Notes: generated by a model from the letters alone, not told the origin. Shown: positions 32,700 through 43,437, counted from the stretch's first letter. The stretch is DNA of 64,000 nt from Paralithodes platypus (GCA_032716605.1 CM064569.1:9861180-9925179), one strand, 5' to 3'. Numbers and translations are program-made.

Positions 32700-32995
32700 A
32701 AGGTAAATATATTATGATGACCTCTGACCGTTTTGGTGAGGTCGGTCCTCATGGTGATAGTGAGTTGAGCTTATAATTGGGCCTTATGATTAGGGTTGAG
32801 TGTGAGAGGGATCTGCCTAGTGTGGGCCAATCGGCTTTCTGTATACTACCATTTTCTTATGTTCTTAAGGTATTAAAGATAAAGGAGATAAAGCTGACGA
32901 GATGGGTTGGATGTGAAAGGGATCTGCAGTGTATAGGCCAATCGGCTCTCTGCAGACTCCCGTTTGCTTATTTTCTTATGTTATGAACTTCTGCG
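32700..32995 (+). pseudogene. Two CR1 LINE 3' ends in plus orientation
   Basis: The first (32700-32868) ends CCATTTTCTTATGTTCTTA, and the second (32880-32995) ends GCTTATTTTCTTATG. Both are 3' UTR only, with the 8-bp-type tail. Confidence 0.75.
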
Positions 32996-33034
32996 AGATA
33001 ACCCGTCAGATATCTTCAAATTAAGAAAACAAAA

Positions 33035-33193
33035 ACACCAAATCTGGAGAGGCACTACCGGTCCACATGAGGCAGATTCCTTTCACACCCAACCAATGTC
33101 GTTCACATGACTATCCAAGTTACGTTTGAAACTGTCCACCGTTTCGGGGCTGATTAACGTACTAAGGAATCTATTCCACATATTTTCACGGGT
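33035..33193 (-). pseudogene. CR1 third subfamily, 3' part, split by another LINE
   Basis: The tail-proximal UTR is followed by ORF2 end codons (minus-strand RFLNMW-like). The sequence resumes at 33592-33690 (RHRVVD, then KYIGKHWF-like words) after the plus-strand CR1 at 33195-33591. This is a nested insertion. Confidence 0.65.
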
Positions 33194-33194
33194 T

Positions 33195-33591
33195 CACGGG
33201 TTCACACGGGTTTCAAATTAGATAAATTTCGTTTCAAGAAAGATATAGGCAAATATTGGTTTGGTAACAGAGTTGTAGATAGGTGGAATAGGCTCCCAAG
33301 TGCTATAGTGGGATCAAGAACGATAGGGAGCTTTAAGATACCTTTAAGATACAATTAGATAGGCATATGGACGAGATGGGTTGGGTGTGAGGGTGATCTG
33401 TCAGGTGTGGCCCAGGTGTGGGGATCTGCAGATCCCCGTTTTTCTGACCTCTGACCGTTTCGGTGAGGTAAGTCCTAATGGTGTTTTTAAGCTGGGCTTA
33501 TAATTAGGGTTGGGTGTGACAGGGATCTGCCTTGTGTAGGCCAAGCGGCTTTCTGCAGACTCCCATTTTCTTATGTTCTTATGTTCTTATA
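33195..33591 (+). pseudogene. CR1 LINE 3' end inserted in another CR1
   Basis: It encodes KLDKFRFKKDIGKYWFGNRV and VDRWNRLPSAIVGSRTIGSF, then has two partly redundant 3' UTR segments and a tail of three TTATGTTC-type units ending at 33591. It is severely 5' truncated. Confidence 0.85.
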
Positions 33592-33690
33592 TCCACAACC
33601 CTATGTCTAAACCAATGCTTACCTATGTATTTCTTAAAGCGGAATATATCTAGTTTGTAGCCATTTGTACATATATTTCCACTTTCCTAT
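33592..33690 (-). pseudogene. CR1 third subfamily, other half
   Basis: This continues the reading of 33035-33193 on the minus strand (codons for WFRHRVV and KYIGKH-type words). Confidence 0.55.
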
Positions 33691-33693
33691 TTA

Positions 33694-33965
33694 AATTGAA
33701 GTTGGAATACTATACTGTAGGTGACATAATTGAAGTTGGAATACTATACTGTAGGTGACATAATTGAAGTTGGAATACTATACTGTAGGTGACATAATTG
33801 AAGTTGGAATACTATACTGTAGGTGACATAATTGAAGTTGGAATACTATACTGTAGGTGACATAATTGAAGTTGGAATACTATACTGTAGGTGACATAAT
33901 TGAAGTTGGAATACTATACTGTAGGTGACATAATTGAAGTTGGAATACTATACTGTAGGTGACAT
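33694..33965. repeat. 34-bp tandem repeat, 8 identical copies
   Basis: The unit AATTGAAGTTGGAATACTAT plus ACTGTAGGTGACAT repeats eight times with no difference seen by eye. Such uniformity suggests recent expansion. Confidence 0.97.
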
Positions 33966-34319
33966 AATTATCAGTAAAATATGTTTCAAAGGCTCCACTT
34001 TACGAGTACAAGTTGCGGGATAAAGAGCTCCTTTGCATTGAAGAATTGTCATGTACAATACATTATATATAGAATATACCGGTATATAAATAGAGACTGA
34101 CTTCCATAAAGATAAAATTACATAAAGATATGATTAGATAGGCATATGGACGAGATGGGTTGGGTGTGAAAGGGATCTGCCGTGTGTGGGCCAATCGGTT
34201 CTCTGCAGACTCCCGTTTTCTTATGTTCATTCGGCATAATACGAAAATCTCTCACTCTCTTTCTCTCTCTCTTTTTCTAACAAGTGTATACTGGTCACTC
34301 ACGTATTTCCCATATTCTT

Positions 34320-34655
34320 TTAAGGGGAGGTTTTTAGTGTATTTCCTAGACTTCCATCAAGCTTGAAATTACACCCCCTTGACCCCCTTTCAAGATAAAT
34401 TTGTACATTTTTCGGTAGAAAAATTTCCCGGCCGAAGGCCGGTTCCTCTTTAATTACAGGCTCGCTATCGCTCGCCAGGAACAAATCGTCACCTAAATAG
34501 GACGAAAGGTCTTAAAAGTGACATAAATAGGGTGACAGTTCTTAAAATCGCCAAACTAATGGGGCGACTGTCTTAAAATCTCAAAAGCAATGAGGCTAAA
34601 TATGAGGGAGAAAGGGGTAAAGAAAAAAATCCCTCAAGTGGAAATCTCCCCTTAA
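34320..34655 (+). mobile_element. MITE family B in the duplication, left copy
   Basis: It begins TTAAGGGGAGGTTTTTAG and ends GAAATCTCCCCTTAA. The core has TTTTTCGGTAG, CCCGGCCGAAGGCCGG and CGCTATCGCTCGCCAGG. Its right TTAA is also the left TTAA of the next element. Confidence 0.85.
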
Positions 34656-35057
34656 GGGATCCCACCTCGCTTTTTTCTCTTTCTCTCCCTCTTTCTTTGG
34701 CTTGTATCCATTTGGTCCCATTCAGCCTACTGTTTTAAGACGTTTACCCCTATCCAGTTGTCAATATTTTCCTGGCGAACGGTAGCAAGCCAGCATATAC
34801 TGTATGTATTTTTGTTGTGACAGCAAGCTAAATTTGTACATTTTTCGATAGAAAAATTTCTCCGGCGAAGCCGGATTTCTCCATACAATGCTGGCTTGCT
34901 ATCGCTCGCCAGGAAGAAACGACACCTGGATGGGGATAAACGTCTTAAAACAGTAGGCTGAATGGGGCCGAATGGATACAAGCCAGGGAAAGAGAGAACA
35001 GGAGAGACAACAACAACAGGAGAGAAATATAAAACAAAAGCCGGTGACCCCCCTTAA
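34652..35057. mobile_element. Foldback MITE family A flanked by TTAA
   Basis: It has TTAAGGGATCCCACCTCGC at the left and CCGGTGACCCCCCTTAA at the right, with mirrored arms (GGCTTGTATCCATTTGG / AATGGATACAAGCCAGGG) and a CTCCGGCGAAGCCGG centre. It shares both TTAA sites with the neighbouring family B copies, so the three elements form a chain. Confidence 0.85.
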
Positions 35058-35421
35058 GGGGCAGTGGTTATTTTGGGGGTCTATTTATTTATATATTCAT
35101 TTATGTTTTAGTTTCCTCCCAAGACCTTCATCAAACTTTAAACAAACATTCATTAGATCCCTCTACGATATTAATTTGTACATTTTTCGGTAGAATATAG
35201 TCACGGCCGAAGGCCTTTTCCTCCACAATTACAGGTTAGCTATCGCTCGCCAGAAAAATAAACGATACCTAAAGGGCTCAAAAGGTCTTAATATTGACAA
35301 AGACATTTGGCGAAAGGTCTTAAAATCGATAAACTAATGGGGCAAACGTCTTAAAATCTCAAAATTAATGGGGATAAGCATGAGGAAGAAAGGGGACCAG
35401 ACAAACGGCCCATCTCCCACA
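35054..35421 (+). mobile_element. MITE family B, third link of the chain
   Basis: It starts TTAAGGGGCAGTGG and ends AACGGCCCATCTCCC. The core hairpin is CACGGCCGAAGGCC. The right TTAA is lost. Confidence 0.8.
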
Positions 35422-35548
35422 GAGCACCGGCTGATTTATAATAAATGTGCGAGGGACCAGCTACTTGTCGATTTTTTATTTTATTTTATTTTTAGTTAAA
35501 GCACATGGGATGGGTTAGTAATGAAGGAAGAACAACAAAGCGTTCACC

Positions 35549-35790
35549 CTTATCCCTCAGACCCTTTTTCAACATGTAGTCCAGCTCTACTTTTATGACA
35601 GGCTGTCGAGCAGGATTTATACGGTAGGGAGCCAATTTGAGCCTTGCACTGTCTCCAGCCTCCATGTCGGGTGCCACCCCGTACATCAGGCCTGGAGAAT
35701 CAACAAACATGCGGACATACTTCCACAGCCTAGTAAACAACTTCTCTTGACGCTTAGGAACAAGAGGTTGCAACTTGTCTCGAAGAACAA
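35549..35790 (-). pseudogene. Gypsy-B RT start (fragment copy)
   Basis: It encodes EKLFTRLWKYVRMFVDSPG, GVAPDMEAGDSARLKLAPYR and INPARQPVIKVELDYMLKKG, the stretch that leads into RT, and is cut at 35549 by the duplication edge. Confidence 0.8.
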
Positions 35791-35813
35791 CGAATGTTGT
35801 GTTACTAAATTAA

Positions 35814-36640
35814 CTAGCGCTTAGTGCCCTCCCACAACCCAGCCGGGACCGCAGTTTCTAAACTATAGTCTCCCTCCTTCTCCACCTTTGTCCCTAAAAC
35901 AGCCAGGTCATGAGAGGGACAATCTGTACCACCTGTGCAGTCACTCCCACAGTTCATAAGTGCTAATGCTTCCCCGCCGATACCGTACATGCGCACCCCC
36001 GCATTCCTTGCGACTACATCTGCCTGCGCAGCATCACCGCCTTCAGCGCCACGGCCAGATACAGTCGGTCTATGGTAGGGCTGTTGCATTTTACTAGAGC
36101 AGCATTGGGAGGCTATGCGACGATCGGGCATATCTACTCCATAGTTAACCTCACCAATCTGCTTAATGTCCCGATACTGAGCACCACCCATGGCAGCCAT
36201 GGGTCGACCCTGACCTGACAACCATCCCAAAGCCTCGTCGCCCACCTTGAACAACCGAAACAACGAGGCCAACGGTTTACTCACACCCAAGTGACCTGCC
36301 AGCGGAACATCGTGCACCGCATGAGTGTGAGGCCTGGGTGCTCGGCACAAACAGTGGGGTATGAACCGAGCAGGTGCTGGATCGCTGCACACTGTTGCTC
36401 AGGCAGGTGCTCAAGTGCTTCAACAACCACCTGACTCGTGTTTCCCGCCCACTGATCCGCCGAGACATGACAATCCCAACATTCCACCACCTGTGCCTCA
36501 CTGCCCCCCTCTCCTTCTCCACCTTGGCCGCTGCAGACCAACACAGGGACAGTAGGCTGCTCAGGTGGGCGCCTCACAAACGCCTTCAACAGGTTCACAT
36601 GACATGCTTCCCCGTCCTCATCGAGTTCAATAGCCCCGTT
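35814..36640 (-). pseudogene. Gypsy-B integrase remnants (fragment copy)
   Basis: Order on the minus strand: CHVNLLKAFVRRP (an integrase C-terminal end), an RT-type linker (LLGSYPTVCAEHPG), VPLAGHLGVSKPLASLF (start of the H2C2 finger), then directly FKVGDEALGWL and IKQIGEVNYGVDMPDRR..QPYHRPT (integrase C-terminus). The catalytic core is missing. One indel near 36325 separates two frames. Confidence 0.8.
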
Positions 36641-36907
36641 CCCACAACTCTCAAGACAAAGATCTTCTAGTTGCACCTGGGAACTACTCTGTCGCGGAGT
36701 GCCATCACGCCCTACCATGTCACTAGAGGGGACAGGTTCTGGGGCCACTCCGGAGCTCAAATTTGGTGCAAGTACCGAGTCACCATGGAGTGTCGCTGGG
36801 TCCAAACTCTCAACCCGACCACCAGCCTTGACTATCTTCTTCCGACCCTTCCTCCGCTGGTCTGAAACCTGGGTACTAGGCTGTGACACCTGAGCGGACT
36901 GAGATCC

Positions 36908-37207
36908 GGTGACAGCACACCAAGCACACCAAGCACAGCACACCAAGCGGCTCGCTTGGTGTAGTGACTAGTGTCTCGGACTTCCACCCAGAAGGCCCGG
37001 GTTCGCGCCCACGCTCGGCGCATTAAATATTTTTCACAAGCACTGAGGTGTTACCATCCCTCATGAGCAAAGGGATGGGGTAGTAGTAAAGGACCCCAAT
37101 GGAAATACGCCTAATCGGCCTTATTGAGCTATCCTTAGCTAGCTTAGCATGCGCTAGCTTTAAGAACTATTATTATTATTATTATTATATCTGCTGCGTC
37201 TGGCACC
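36908..37207 (+). mobile_element. tRNA-derived SINE inserted in Gypsy-B
   Basis: The uninterrupted Gypsy-B copy at 47750 shows the empty site. The SINE head has an A-box-like GGTGTAGTGACTAG (about 36958) and a B-box GGGTTCGCGCCC (about 36999-37010), spaced as in a tRNA gene. The 3' end is a (TTA)n run at 37166-37188. Repeated CACACCAAG words lie at the 5' junction. Confidence 0.8.
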
Positions 37208-37658
37208 TCTTGAGCCCCTCTTGCCCCTCCCTACTCGTGTCGGCCGCCCTCTCGGCAACGACTAAGGGTGGAACCTCGGAAGTAGGCACCGCAAAGTCGT
37301 TACCGAGAAGGAGGTCGACCCCCTCAACTGGCAATTTCTCCACAACTCCCACATCCAACTCCCGTGTCACACCGTCCACCTCAAGCTCCACTCTGACCAG
37401 CGGGTAAGACCGCGTAGCATTGATGCCTTGAACCACCACAACCCGAGCCGCGTTAGTAGGCTTGCCAGTGAAGTTCTTAATAAGTGTCTGGGAAGCGCCC
37501 GTGTCACGCAGCAACTCAAGCCTATGCTCCACACCATCCCACCTCACAGTGCCGTGCCGCACCCCTATGACCGCAAAAAGCATCTCGGACGGGTGACGAG
37601 CCCTCCTGCTACTTCTGCACCGACTGTGACTTCGCAACCGACATATTACCCCGGGCAA
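37208..37658 (-). pseudogene. Gypsy-B protease (fragment copy)
   Basis: A retroviral-type aspartic protease has LLRDTGASQTLIKNF as active site and LLLGNDFAV as the later conserved block. It is cut at its 3' side by the SINE. It processes the polyprotein in intact elements. Confidence 0.85.
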
Positions 37659-38451
37659 ACGCGGAAGACCTCAAAGACACACCGATGTTGCTCACTAGTG
37701 ACACCGCTGCTGTAGGCGGTGTGCTCGGACATGAGCGTGCAATATGCCCCTTCTCATGACACTTGAAACACTCCACTTCGCTCTTGGACTTCCTCTGAGG
37801 TGAGGAAGGGCCCTGGCCTTTCTTTAACGGGAAGGGTTTCGACTTGGGATCAAAATTGGCACCAGTACTCTTAACCCTTTCACGCATTTATGACGCAGAG
37901 GTTGCCAGATTAGCAATAATAAATAGAGTCCTCTCACTCTTATAATTACCTCTCCAAAATTAGTTTTCTGCCCACAGCTAACTCAAAGACAACTGCAGAG
38001 GTTGAAGTAACTAAACTAAAGGTTTCTAAATACCCCTGATGGTAACAAAGGCTTTAAAGTATCCCCAATAGGCTCAAAATCGCGTCATATGTCGGAGAGG
38101 GTTAAATGGGAAATTAGTTGTGTCCTTAATTCGGGGGGGGTGGAGTGGTACGCCCCTGGTTACCTGCCTCAGCCCTCTGTGCAGACCCGCACCCACGAAT
38201 CAATGACAACCTGTGGTCAGCCAGCTAAGCCGCCTCCTGCAGAGTTTTAGGTTGCTTTTCTTTTAGGTTAAGAGTCAAGTCACTGCCAGTACATTTGAAA
38301 AATTGCTCTAACAACACTAATTGCTTCACTGCATCAAAAGTAGTTGCCTTCTCCGACCTCAACCAATTCTCAAATGCATCTGACAGCTCTCTAGCGTGTT
38401 CCTGGAAAGTACTCTCCTTTCTCTTAGGAACAGCCCTAAACTTCAGCCTAT
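37609..38451 (-). pseudogene. Gypsy-B gag C-terminal part and zinc knuckle (fragment copy)
   Basis: The capsid end (KAVKQLVLLEQLF-like codons at 38290-38350) is separated by the TTAA MITE from the knuckle CFKCHEKGHIARSC (about 37733-37775). The N-terminal half of gag is absent. Confidence 0.8.
37871..38105. mobile_element. piggyBac-type MITE in Gypsy-B, TTAA empty site proven
   Basis: The filled site reads ACTCTTAA-CCCTTTCACG ... GAGAGGGTTAA-ATGG. The other Gypsy-B copy reads ACTCTTAAATGG at 48410, so exactly one TTAA was duplicated. The 235-bp element has CCCTTTC/GAGAGGG-type ends. A second copy lies at 40134-40368. Confidence 0.92.
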
Positions 38452-39925
38452 AGTATATAAATAGAGACTGACTTCCATAAAGATAAAATTACATAAAGAT
38501 ATGATTAGATAGGCATATGGACGAGATGGGTTGGGTGTGAAAGGGATCTGCCGTGTGTGGGCCAATCCGCTCTCTGCAGACTCCCGTTTTCTTATGTTCA
38601 TATGTTCATTCGGAATAATACGAAAATCTCTCACTCTCTTTCTCTCTCTCTTTTTCTAACAAGTGTATACTGGTCACTCACGTATTTCCCATATTCTTTT
38701 AAGGGGACGTTTTTAGTGTGTTTCCTAGACTTCCATCAAGCTTGAAATTACACCCCCTTGACCCCCTTTCAAGATAAATTTGTACATTTTTCGGTAGAAA
38801 AATGTCCCAGCCGAAGGCCGGTTCCTCTTTAATTACAGGCTCGCTATCGCTCGCCAGGAACAAATCGACACCTAAATGGGACGAAAGGTCTTAAAAGTGA
38901 CATAAATAGGGTGAAAGTTCTTAAAATCGCCAAACTAATGGGGCGACTGTCTTAAAATCTCAAAAGCAATGAGGCTAAATATGAGGGAGAAAGGGGTAAA
39001 GAAAAAAATCCCTCAAGTGGAAATCTCCCCTTAAGGGATCCCACCTCGCTTTTTTCTCTTTCTCTCCCTCTTTCTTTGGCTTGTATCCATTTGGCCCCAT
39101 TCAGCCTACTGTTTTAAGACGTTTACCCCCATCCAGTTGTTAATAGTTTCCTGGCGAGCGGTAGCAAGCCAGCATATACTGTATATTTTTGTTTTGACAG
39201 CAAGCTAAATTTGTACATTTTTCGATAGAAAAATTTCTCCGGCGAAGCCGGATTTCTCCATACAATGCTGGCTTGCTATCGCTCGCCAGGAAGAAACGAC
39301 ACCTGGATGGGGATAAACGTCTTAAAACAGTAGGCTGAATGGGGCCGAATGGATACAAGCCAGGGAAAGAGAGAACAGGAGAGACAACAACAACAGGAGA
39401 GAAATATAAAACAAAAGCCGGTGACCCCCCTTAAGGGGCAGTGGTTATTTTGGGGGTCTATTTATTTATATATTCATTTATGTTTTAGTTTCCTCCCAAG
39501 ACCTTCATCAAACTTTAAACAAACATTCATTAGATCCCTCTACGATATTAATTTGTACATTTTTCGGTAGAATATAGTCACGGCCGAAGGCCTTTTCCTC
39601 CACAATTACAGGTTAGCTATCGCTCGCCAGAAAAATAAACGATACCTAAAGGGCTCAAAAGGTCTTAATATTGACAAAGACATTTGGCGAAAGGTCTTAA
39701 AATCGATAAACTAATGGGGCAAACGTCTTAAAATCTCAAAATTAATGGGGATAAGCATGAGGAAGAAAGGGGACCAGACAAACGGCCCATCTCCCACAGA
39801 GCACCGGCTGATTTATAATAAATGTGCGAGGGACCAGCTACTTGTCGATTTTTTATTTTATTTTATTTTTAGTTAAAGCACATGGGATGGGTTAGTAATG
39901 AAGGAAGAACAACAAAGCGTTCACC
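38452..39925. repeat. 1.47-kb direct duplication, right copy
   Basis: It is the partner of 34082-35548 with the same content: CR1 3' end, family B MITE (38698-39030), family A MITE (39027-39431), family B MITE (39428-39796). It differs by few substitutions, for example an extra CATATGTT near 38599. Confidence 0.95.
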
Positions 39926-40133
39926 TAGGTCATTTAGGGGTCCTGGGGGGCGGCGGAAAGTCACAATGAACATGGTGTGATGGGTAGGCAATATACTATA
40001 AAATCACTCCCGCGCGCGACCACACGCACATGGCTGGACTTGGAGGGTTGCCAACCATTGGTATTGTTTTGTGGGATCCTTAAGTAAATCCCATACAAAT
40101 CTGAACCCTCTAGGTGCCATAGGACAAGAGTAA
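39926..40133. other. Spacer, nothing recognised
   Basis: Unique sequence with a short GGGGGGCGGCGG run and no gene. Confidence 0.4.
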
Positions 40134-40368
40134 TTAACCCTCTCCGACAGATGACGCGATTTTCAGCCTATTGGGGACACTTTAAAGCCTTTGTTACCAT
40201 CAGGGGTATTTAGAAACCTTTAGTTTAGTTACTTCAACCTCTGCAGTTGTCTTTGAGTTAGCTGTGGGCAGAAAACTAATTTTGGAGAGGTAATTATAAG
40301 AGTGAGAGAACTCTATTTCTTATTGCTAAACTGGCAACCTCTGTGTCATAAAAGCGTGAAAGGGTTAA
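40134..40368. mobile_element. piggyBac-type MITE, second copy
   Basis: It is the reverse complement of 37871-38105, bounded by TTAACCCTCTCCGAC and AAGCGTGAAAGGGTTAA. Confidence 0.88.
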
Positions 40369-40702
40369 GGCGAAAACAACCATTGCGTCGCTGGGGTTTA
40401 GTGTTAGGCTTACATACATAGGCGACGCATAACGTGTGTCACTGGTACTCAAGGGGTTAAAAGCTATTTCCCTACAGCCCAGTATTTACATGACGAAAAC
40501 TAATCAACAACCAGGCTTACACCCCCGAACAGACAATGTCGGAAATGGCAGACGTTACCTATGCCAGCGAGGAGCTTCCTCCAACGCGCCCCTGTCGACC
40601 TTGCCCGGACCACAGTCTCTTTAGCGGCTAAATCATAAAAAACATCAGGCAGTTCCAGTTAAGCCTGGACACCTTTTTCTCTGACTAAAATTCCCCTCCG
40701 TC
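40369..40702. other. Spacer, nothing recognised
   Basis: No gene is supported. A 62-residue frame at 40436 has no recognisable feature. Confidence 0.4.
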
Positions 40703-40924
40703 CAATTGCCGACTTGCGAGTTTCGTTCTATAAGGAAGTTGGAGCCGAGAACATCGATATTAAACAGAAATGCAATACTAATATACGTTTCGGATGGATA
40801 AATTAAATTGGGTTTTATGTATTTATATATGTATTACGACCTTATTTTAGCTGTAAATTATGTTAAATATCGTTGTCTACAGCTCCAACTTCCTTATAGA
40901 ACGAAACTCGCAAGTCGGCAATTT
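40703..40924. mobile_element. MITE with 40-bp terminal inverted repeats, copy 3
   Basis: CAATTGCCGACTTGCGAGTT at the left and AACTCGCAAGTCGGCAATT at the right. It is the same family as 10250-10467, with CGTT replacing CAGG in the arms on both sides, so the arms changed together. Confidence 0.85.
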
Positions 40925-41311
40925 TCTCCTTGCTCTATCACAACTTCCCCCTAACCCCCTTTCACTACTATATTTGATTGCTTGATTAATACAGCCCACT
41001 CCCCTACAACCCGCTGACGTCACCAATCTGTGTAGAAAGAGGCAAGTAGGTTGACCCGTTTTACTCTTTTGACCTTGACCTTTACTTTTTAGAGTGTACA
41101 GGTAATCCTACAGACACCTACACGTCCACCTCTCGATTTTTTTCCTGGCCACACCAGACCAGATGGCTGGAGTGAAATAGGAAAGAAGAGTAATTGGACA
41201 GAGGAAGAACAAGCTGAGAAGTGAGAAGTACAGTAGAATTTTTCCTGGCGAGCGATAGCGAGCCTGTATATAATTGACTTCCTGCAGACTCCCATTTTCT
41301 TATGTTCTTAT
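40925..41311. other. Spacer with a CR1 3' tail and a GCGAGC module
   Basis: No gene. CCTGGCGAGCGATAGCGAGC lies at 41244-41263, and a CR1 tail (ACTCCCATTTTCTTATGTTC) ends near 41313. Confidence 0.5.
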
Positions 41312-41648
41312 GTTTATGTCTATGTATTTATATACTATTTTATTTTTTTAGTTTCCTCGCTAGACCTCCATCAAACTTTAAAAAACACCCCCTAAAACCC
41401 CTTTCAAGAGAAATGTGTACATTTTTCGGTAGAAAAGGGTCTTTCTAATAACATTACAGGCTGGCTATCGAACACCAGGAAAAAATCGACACCCAAATGG
41501 CACGAAAGGCCTTGAAATTGACAGCGAAATGAGGCGAAAGGTGTTAAAATTGCTAAACTAATTGAACAAACGTCTTAAAATATCAAAACTAGTATGCTAA
41601 ACCTGAGGGAGAAGGTGGTCTAGAAATAGTGAATACCTCCCCTTTAAT
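41312..41648 (+). mobile_element. MITE family B, diverged copy
   Basis: Recognised by TTTTTCGGTAG, ATCG..CACCAGGAAAAA, three ATG(G/A)GGC-type blocks and the end CCTCCCCTTTAA. The central hairpin is mostly lost. Confidence 0.7.
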
Positions 41649-41952
41649 AGTTCCCCAAAGATGGTATTTAACGGCTTAGACTCGATTTACCGACCTCCCC
41701 CCTCTTTCTCTCTTTACCTCTAACGCCATGAACATACAGACTATTATCACACATAACAAAGCCACTCCATCAGCTTCCTCTCTCTCCAACACCCTTTATC
41801 AACACTCTTCGAAAAGTAGAAAGCGGATATAAGGTGCCGTTGTAAAGGATTATCCCTCAATACCTTCGACCTGACCGTGGGGCCATGACCTAATGACCTT
41901 AGCCCTCACCTGTCACCTGCCCGCCTTAAGGGGAAAGTTTTATTTTGTTGTA
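41649..41952. other. Spacer, nothing recognised
   Basis: No gene or repeat assigned. Confidence 0.4.
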
Positions 41953-42520
41953 TTTTGTTTTGTTTTGTGGGTGCCTATCTAATTTAATCTTAAAGCTCCC
42001 TATCGTTCTCGATCCTACCATGTCACTCGGCAGCCTATTACACCTATCTACAACTTTATTACCAAACCAATATTTGCCTATATCTTTTCTGAAACTAAAT
42101 TTATATAATTTGAAACCATTAGCTCTAGTTCTTTCGCTATCACTGAGCTTCAGTACATTTTTCATGTTCCCTTTATTAATCCCACTAACCCCCTTGAACA
42201 CTTCTATCATATCCCCTCTAACTCTGCGTCTCTCTAACGAATGTAAGCCTAATTTCTTCAACCTTTCTTCACACGGAATATTTCTAATATTATGGATAAT
42301 TTTTGTCATTCTACGTTGTACTCTCTCCAATGAATCTATGTCCATTCTGTAATAAGGACACCAAAATTGAACAGCATAATCCATATGGGATCTCACTAAT
42401 GACAAATAAAGTTTTAAGATAACATCATCAGTTCTGTTACTCACACTCCTAGAGATGAACCCGATAATCCTGTTTGCCTTGTTACAAACGCTTATACACT
42501 GTTTTCTAGGTTTCAAATAA
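41953..42520 (-). pseudogene. CR1 LINE fragment, RT C-terminal part
   Basis: The open minus-strand frame KPRKQCISVCNKANRIIGF to SFKIKLDRH is the C-terminal 190 residues or so of ORF2. The element is cut on both sides. Its 3' end runs into a TTTTGTTG-type stretch rather than the normal UTR. Confidence 0.88.
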
Positions 42521-42740
42521 TAAAATTCAAATCATATAATACCGACCGAAAACCTAAGGCCCATTAATCCTACGTCCCTGGTTCCTGTTGGTTTTGTATA
42601 TCTGTGTCACTATCTTCGGAGAGAGGAGCATTATCGCCATTTAGCATTCCGCGATTATATTTCCGCCGACCAGCTAATCTTAGAAGGCTGGTTAGGGCTC
42701 AGGTGCAGTGGATAACCACAAACGATGACTGACGATGATA

Positions 42741-42917
42741 TAAGGGGGGTGACTTGCTTTATTTATCATATTTTCTCTCTAACTCTGTCTTGTATTCATT
42801 CGGCCCCATTCAACCTAATGTTTTATGACGTTTATCCCCATCCAGGTGTCTATAAATTCCTGGTGAGCGATAGCAAGCCAGCATTGTATGAACAAATCCG
42901 GCTTCATTGGAGACATT

Positions 42918-42918
<1 letters not shown>
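42741..42918. mobile_element. Foldback MITE family A, left half only
   Basis: AAGGGGGGTGACTTGC, CATTCGGCCCCATTCA and CCTGGTGAGCGATAGCAAGC are recognisable. The copy stops at a CT microsatellite. Confidence 0.75.
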
Positions 42919-42998
<80 letters not shown>

Positions 42999-43007
42999 AA
43001 ATATATC

Positions 43008-43049
<42 letters not shown>

Positions 43050-43083
43050 TGTATATCTTTCTATCTATATATATATATATATA

Positions 43084-43160
<77 letters not shown>
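42919..43160. repeat. (CT)n followed by (TA)n microsatellite
   Basis: CT run to about 42993, then TA-rich tract with ATCTAT interruptions to 43160. Confidence 0.97.
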
Positions 43161-43163
<3 letters not shown>

Positions 43164-43317
43164 TGTGTGTGTGTGTGTCAATTTCTCCATATATACATAT
43201 ATTATCCTATTTACTTTTCATATAGCGCATTTCTACTCTTCTATTAACCTTCATTGCTTATTATTTAGCAGTAGGGAAATGGGATTTTTAGTATTAAATT
43301 AAACTATAATCCTATAA

Positions 43318-43318
<1 letters not shown>

Positions 43319-43366
<48 letters not shown>

Positions 43367-43382
43367 CGCTCTCTATCTCTCT
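43319..43382. repeat. (CT)n microsatellite
   Basis: CT dinucleotide run, slightly impure at the 3' end. Confidence 0.95.
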
Positions 43383-43437
43383 TTTCTACATTTCCCTATA
43401 TAACAAACTCCTCCTTACTGAACCATCCTCCTTCTTC

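Larger units (their letters stand above)
34082..35548. repeat. 1.47-kb direct duplication, left copy
   Basis: It matches 38452-39925 base by base apart from scattered changes. Both start GTATATAAATAGAGACTG and end AAAGCGTTCACC. Content in order: CR1 3' end (to about 34235), family B MITE, family A MITE, family B MITE, short tail. The two copies directly flank the Gypsy-B fragment 35549-38451. Confidence 0.95.
35549..38451 (-). mobile_element. Gypsy-B internal fragment, no LTRs
   Basis: The minus strand holds part of gag, zinc knuckle, protease, integrase remnants and the start of RT, in the same rearranged form as the complete Gypsy-B at 43860-60267. Both edges coincide with the ends of the 1.47-kb direct duplication. 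It contains two later insertions: a SINE (36908-37207) and a TTAA MITE (37871-38105), each absent from the other Gypsy-B copy. Confidence 0.9.

Noticed and set aside
34082..39925. The 1.47-kb direct repeats as LTRs of the enclosed Gypsy fragment
   Set aside because: The repeats consist of MITEs and a LINE end, lack TG/CA borders, PBS and PPT, and differ from the real Gypsy-B LTRs at 43860 and 57999.
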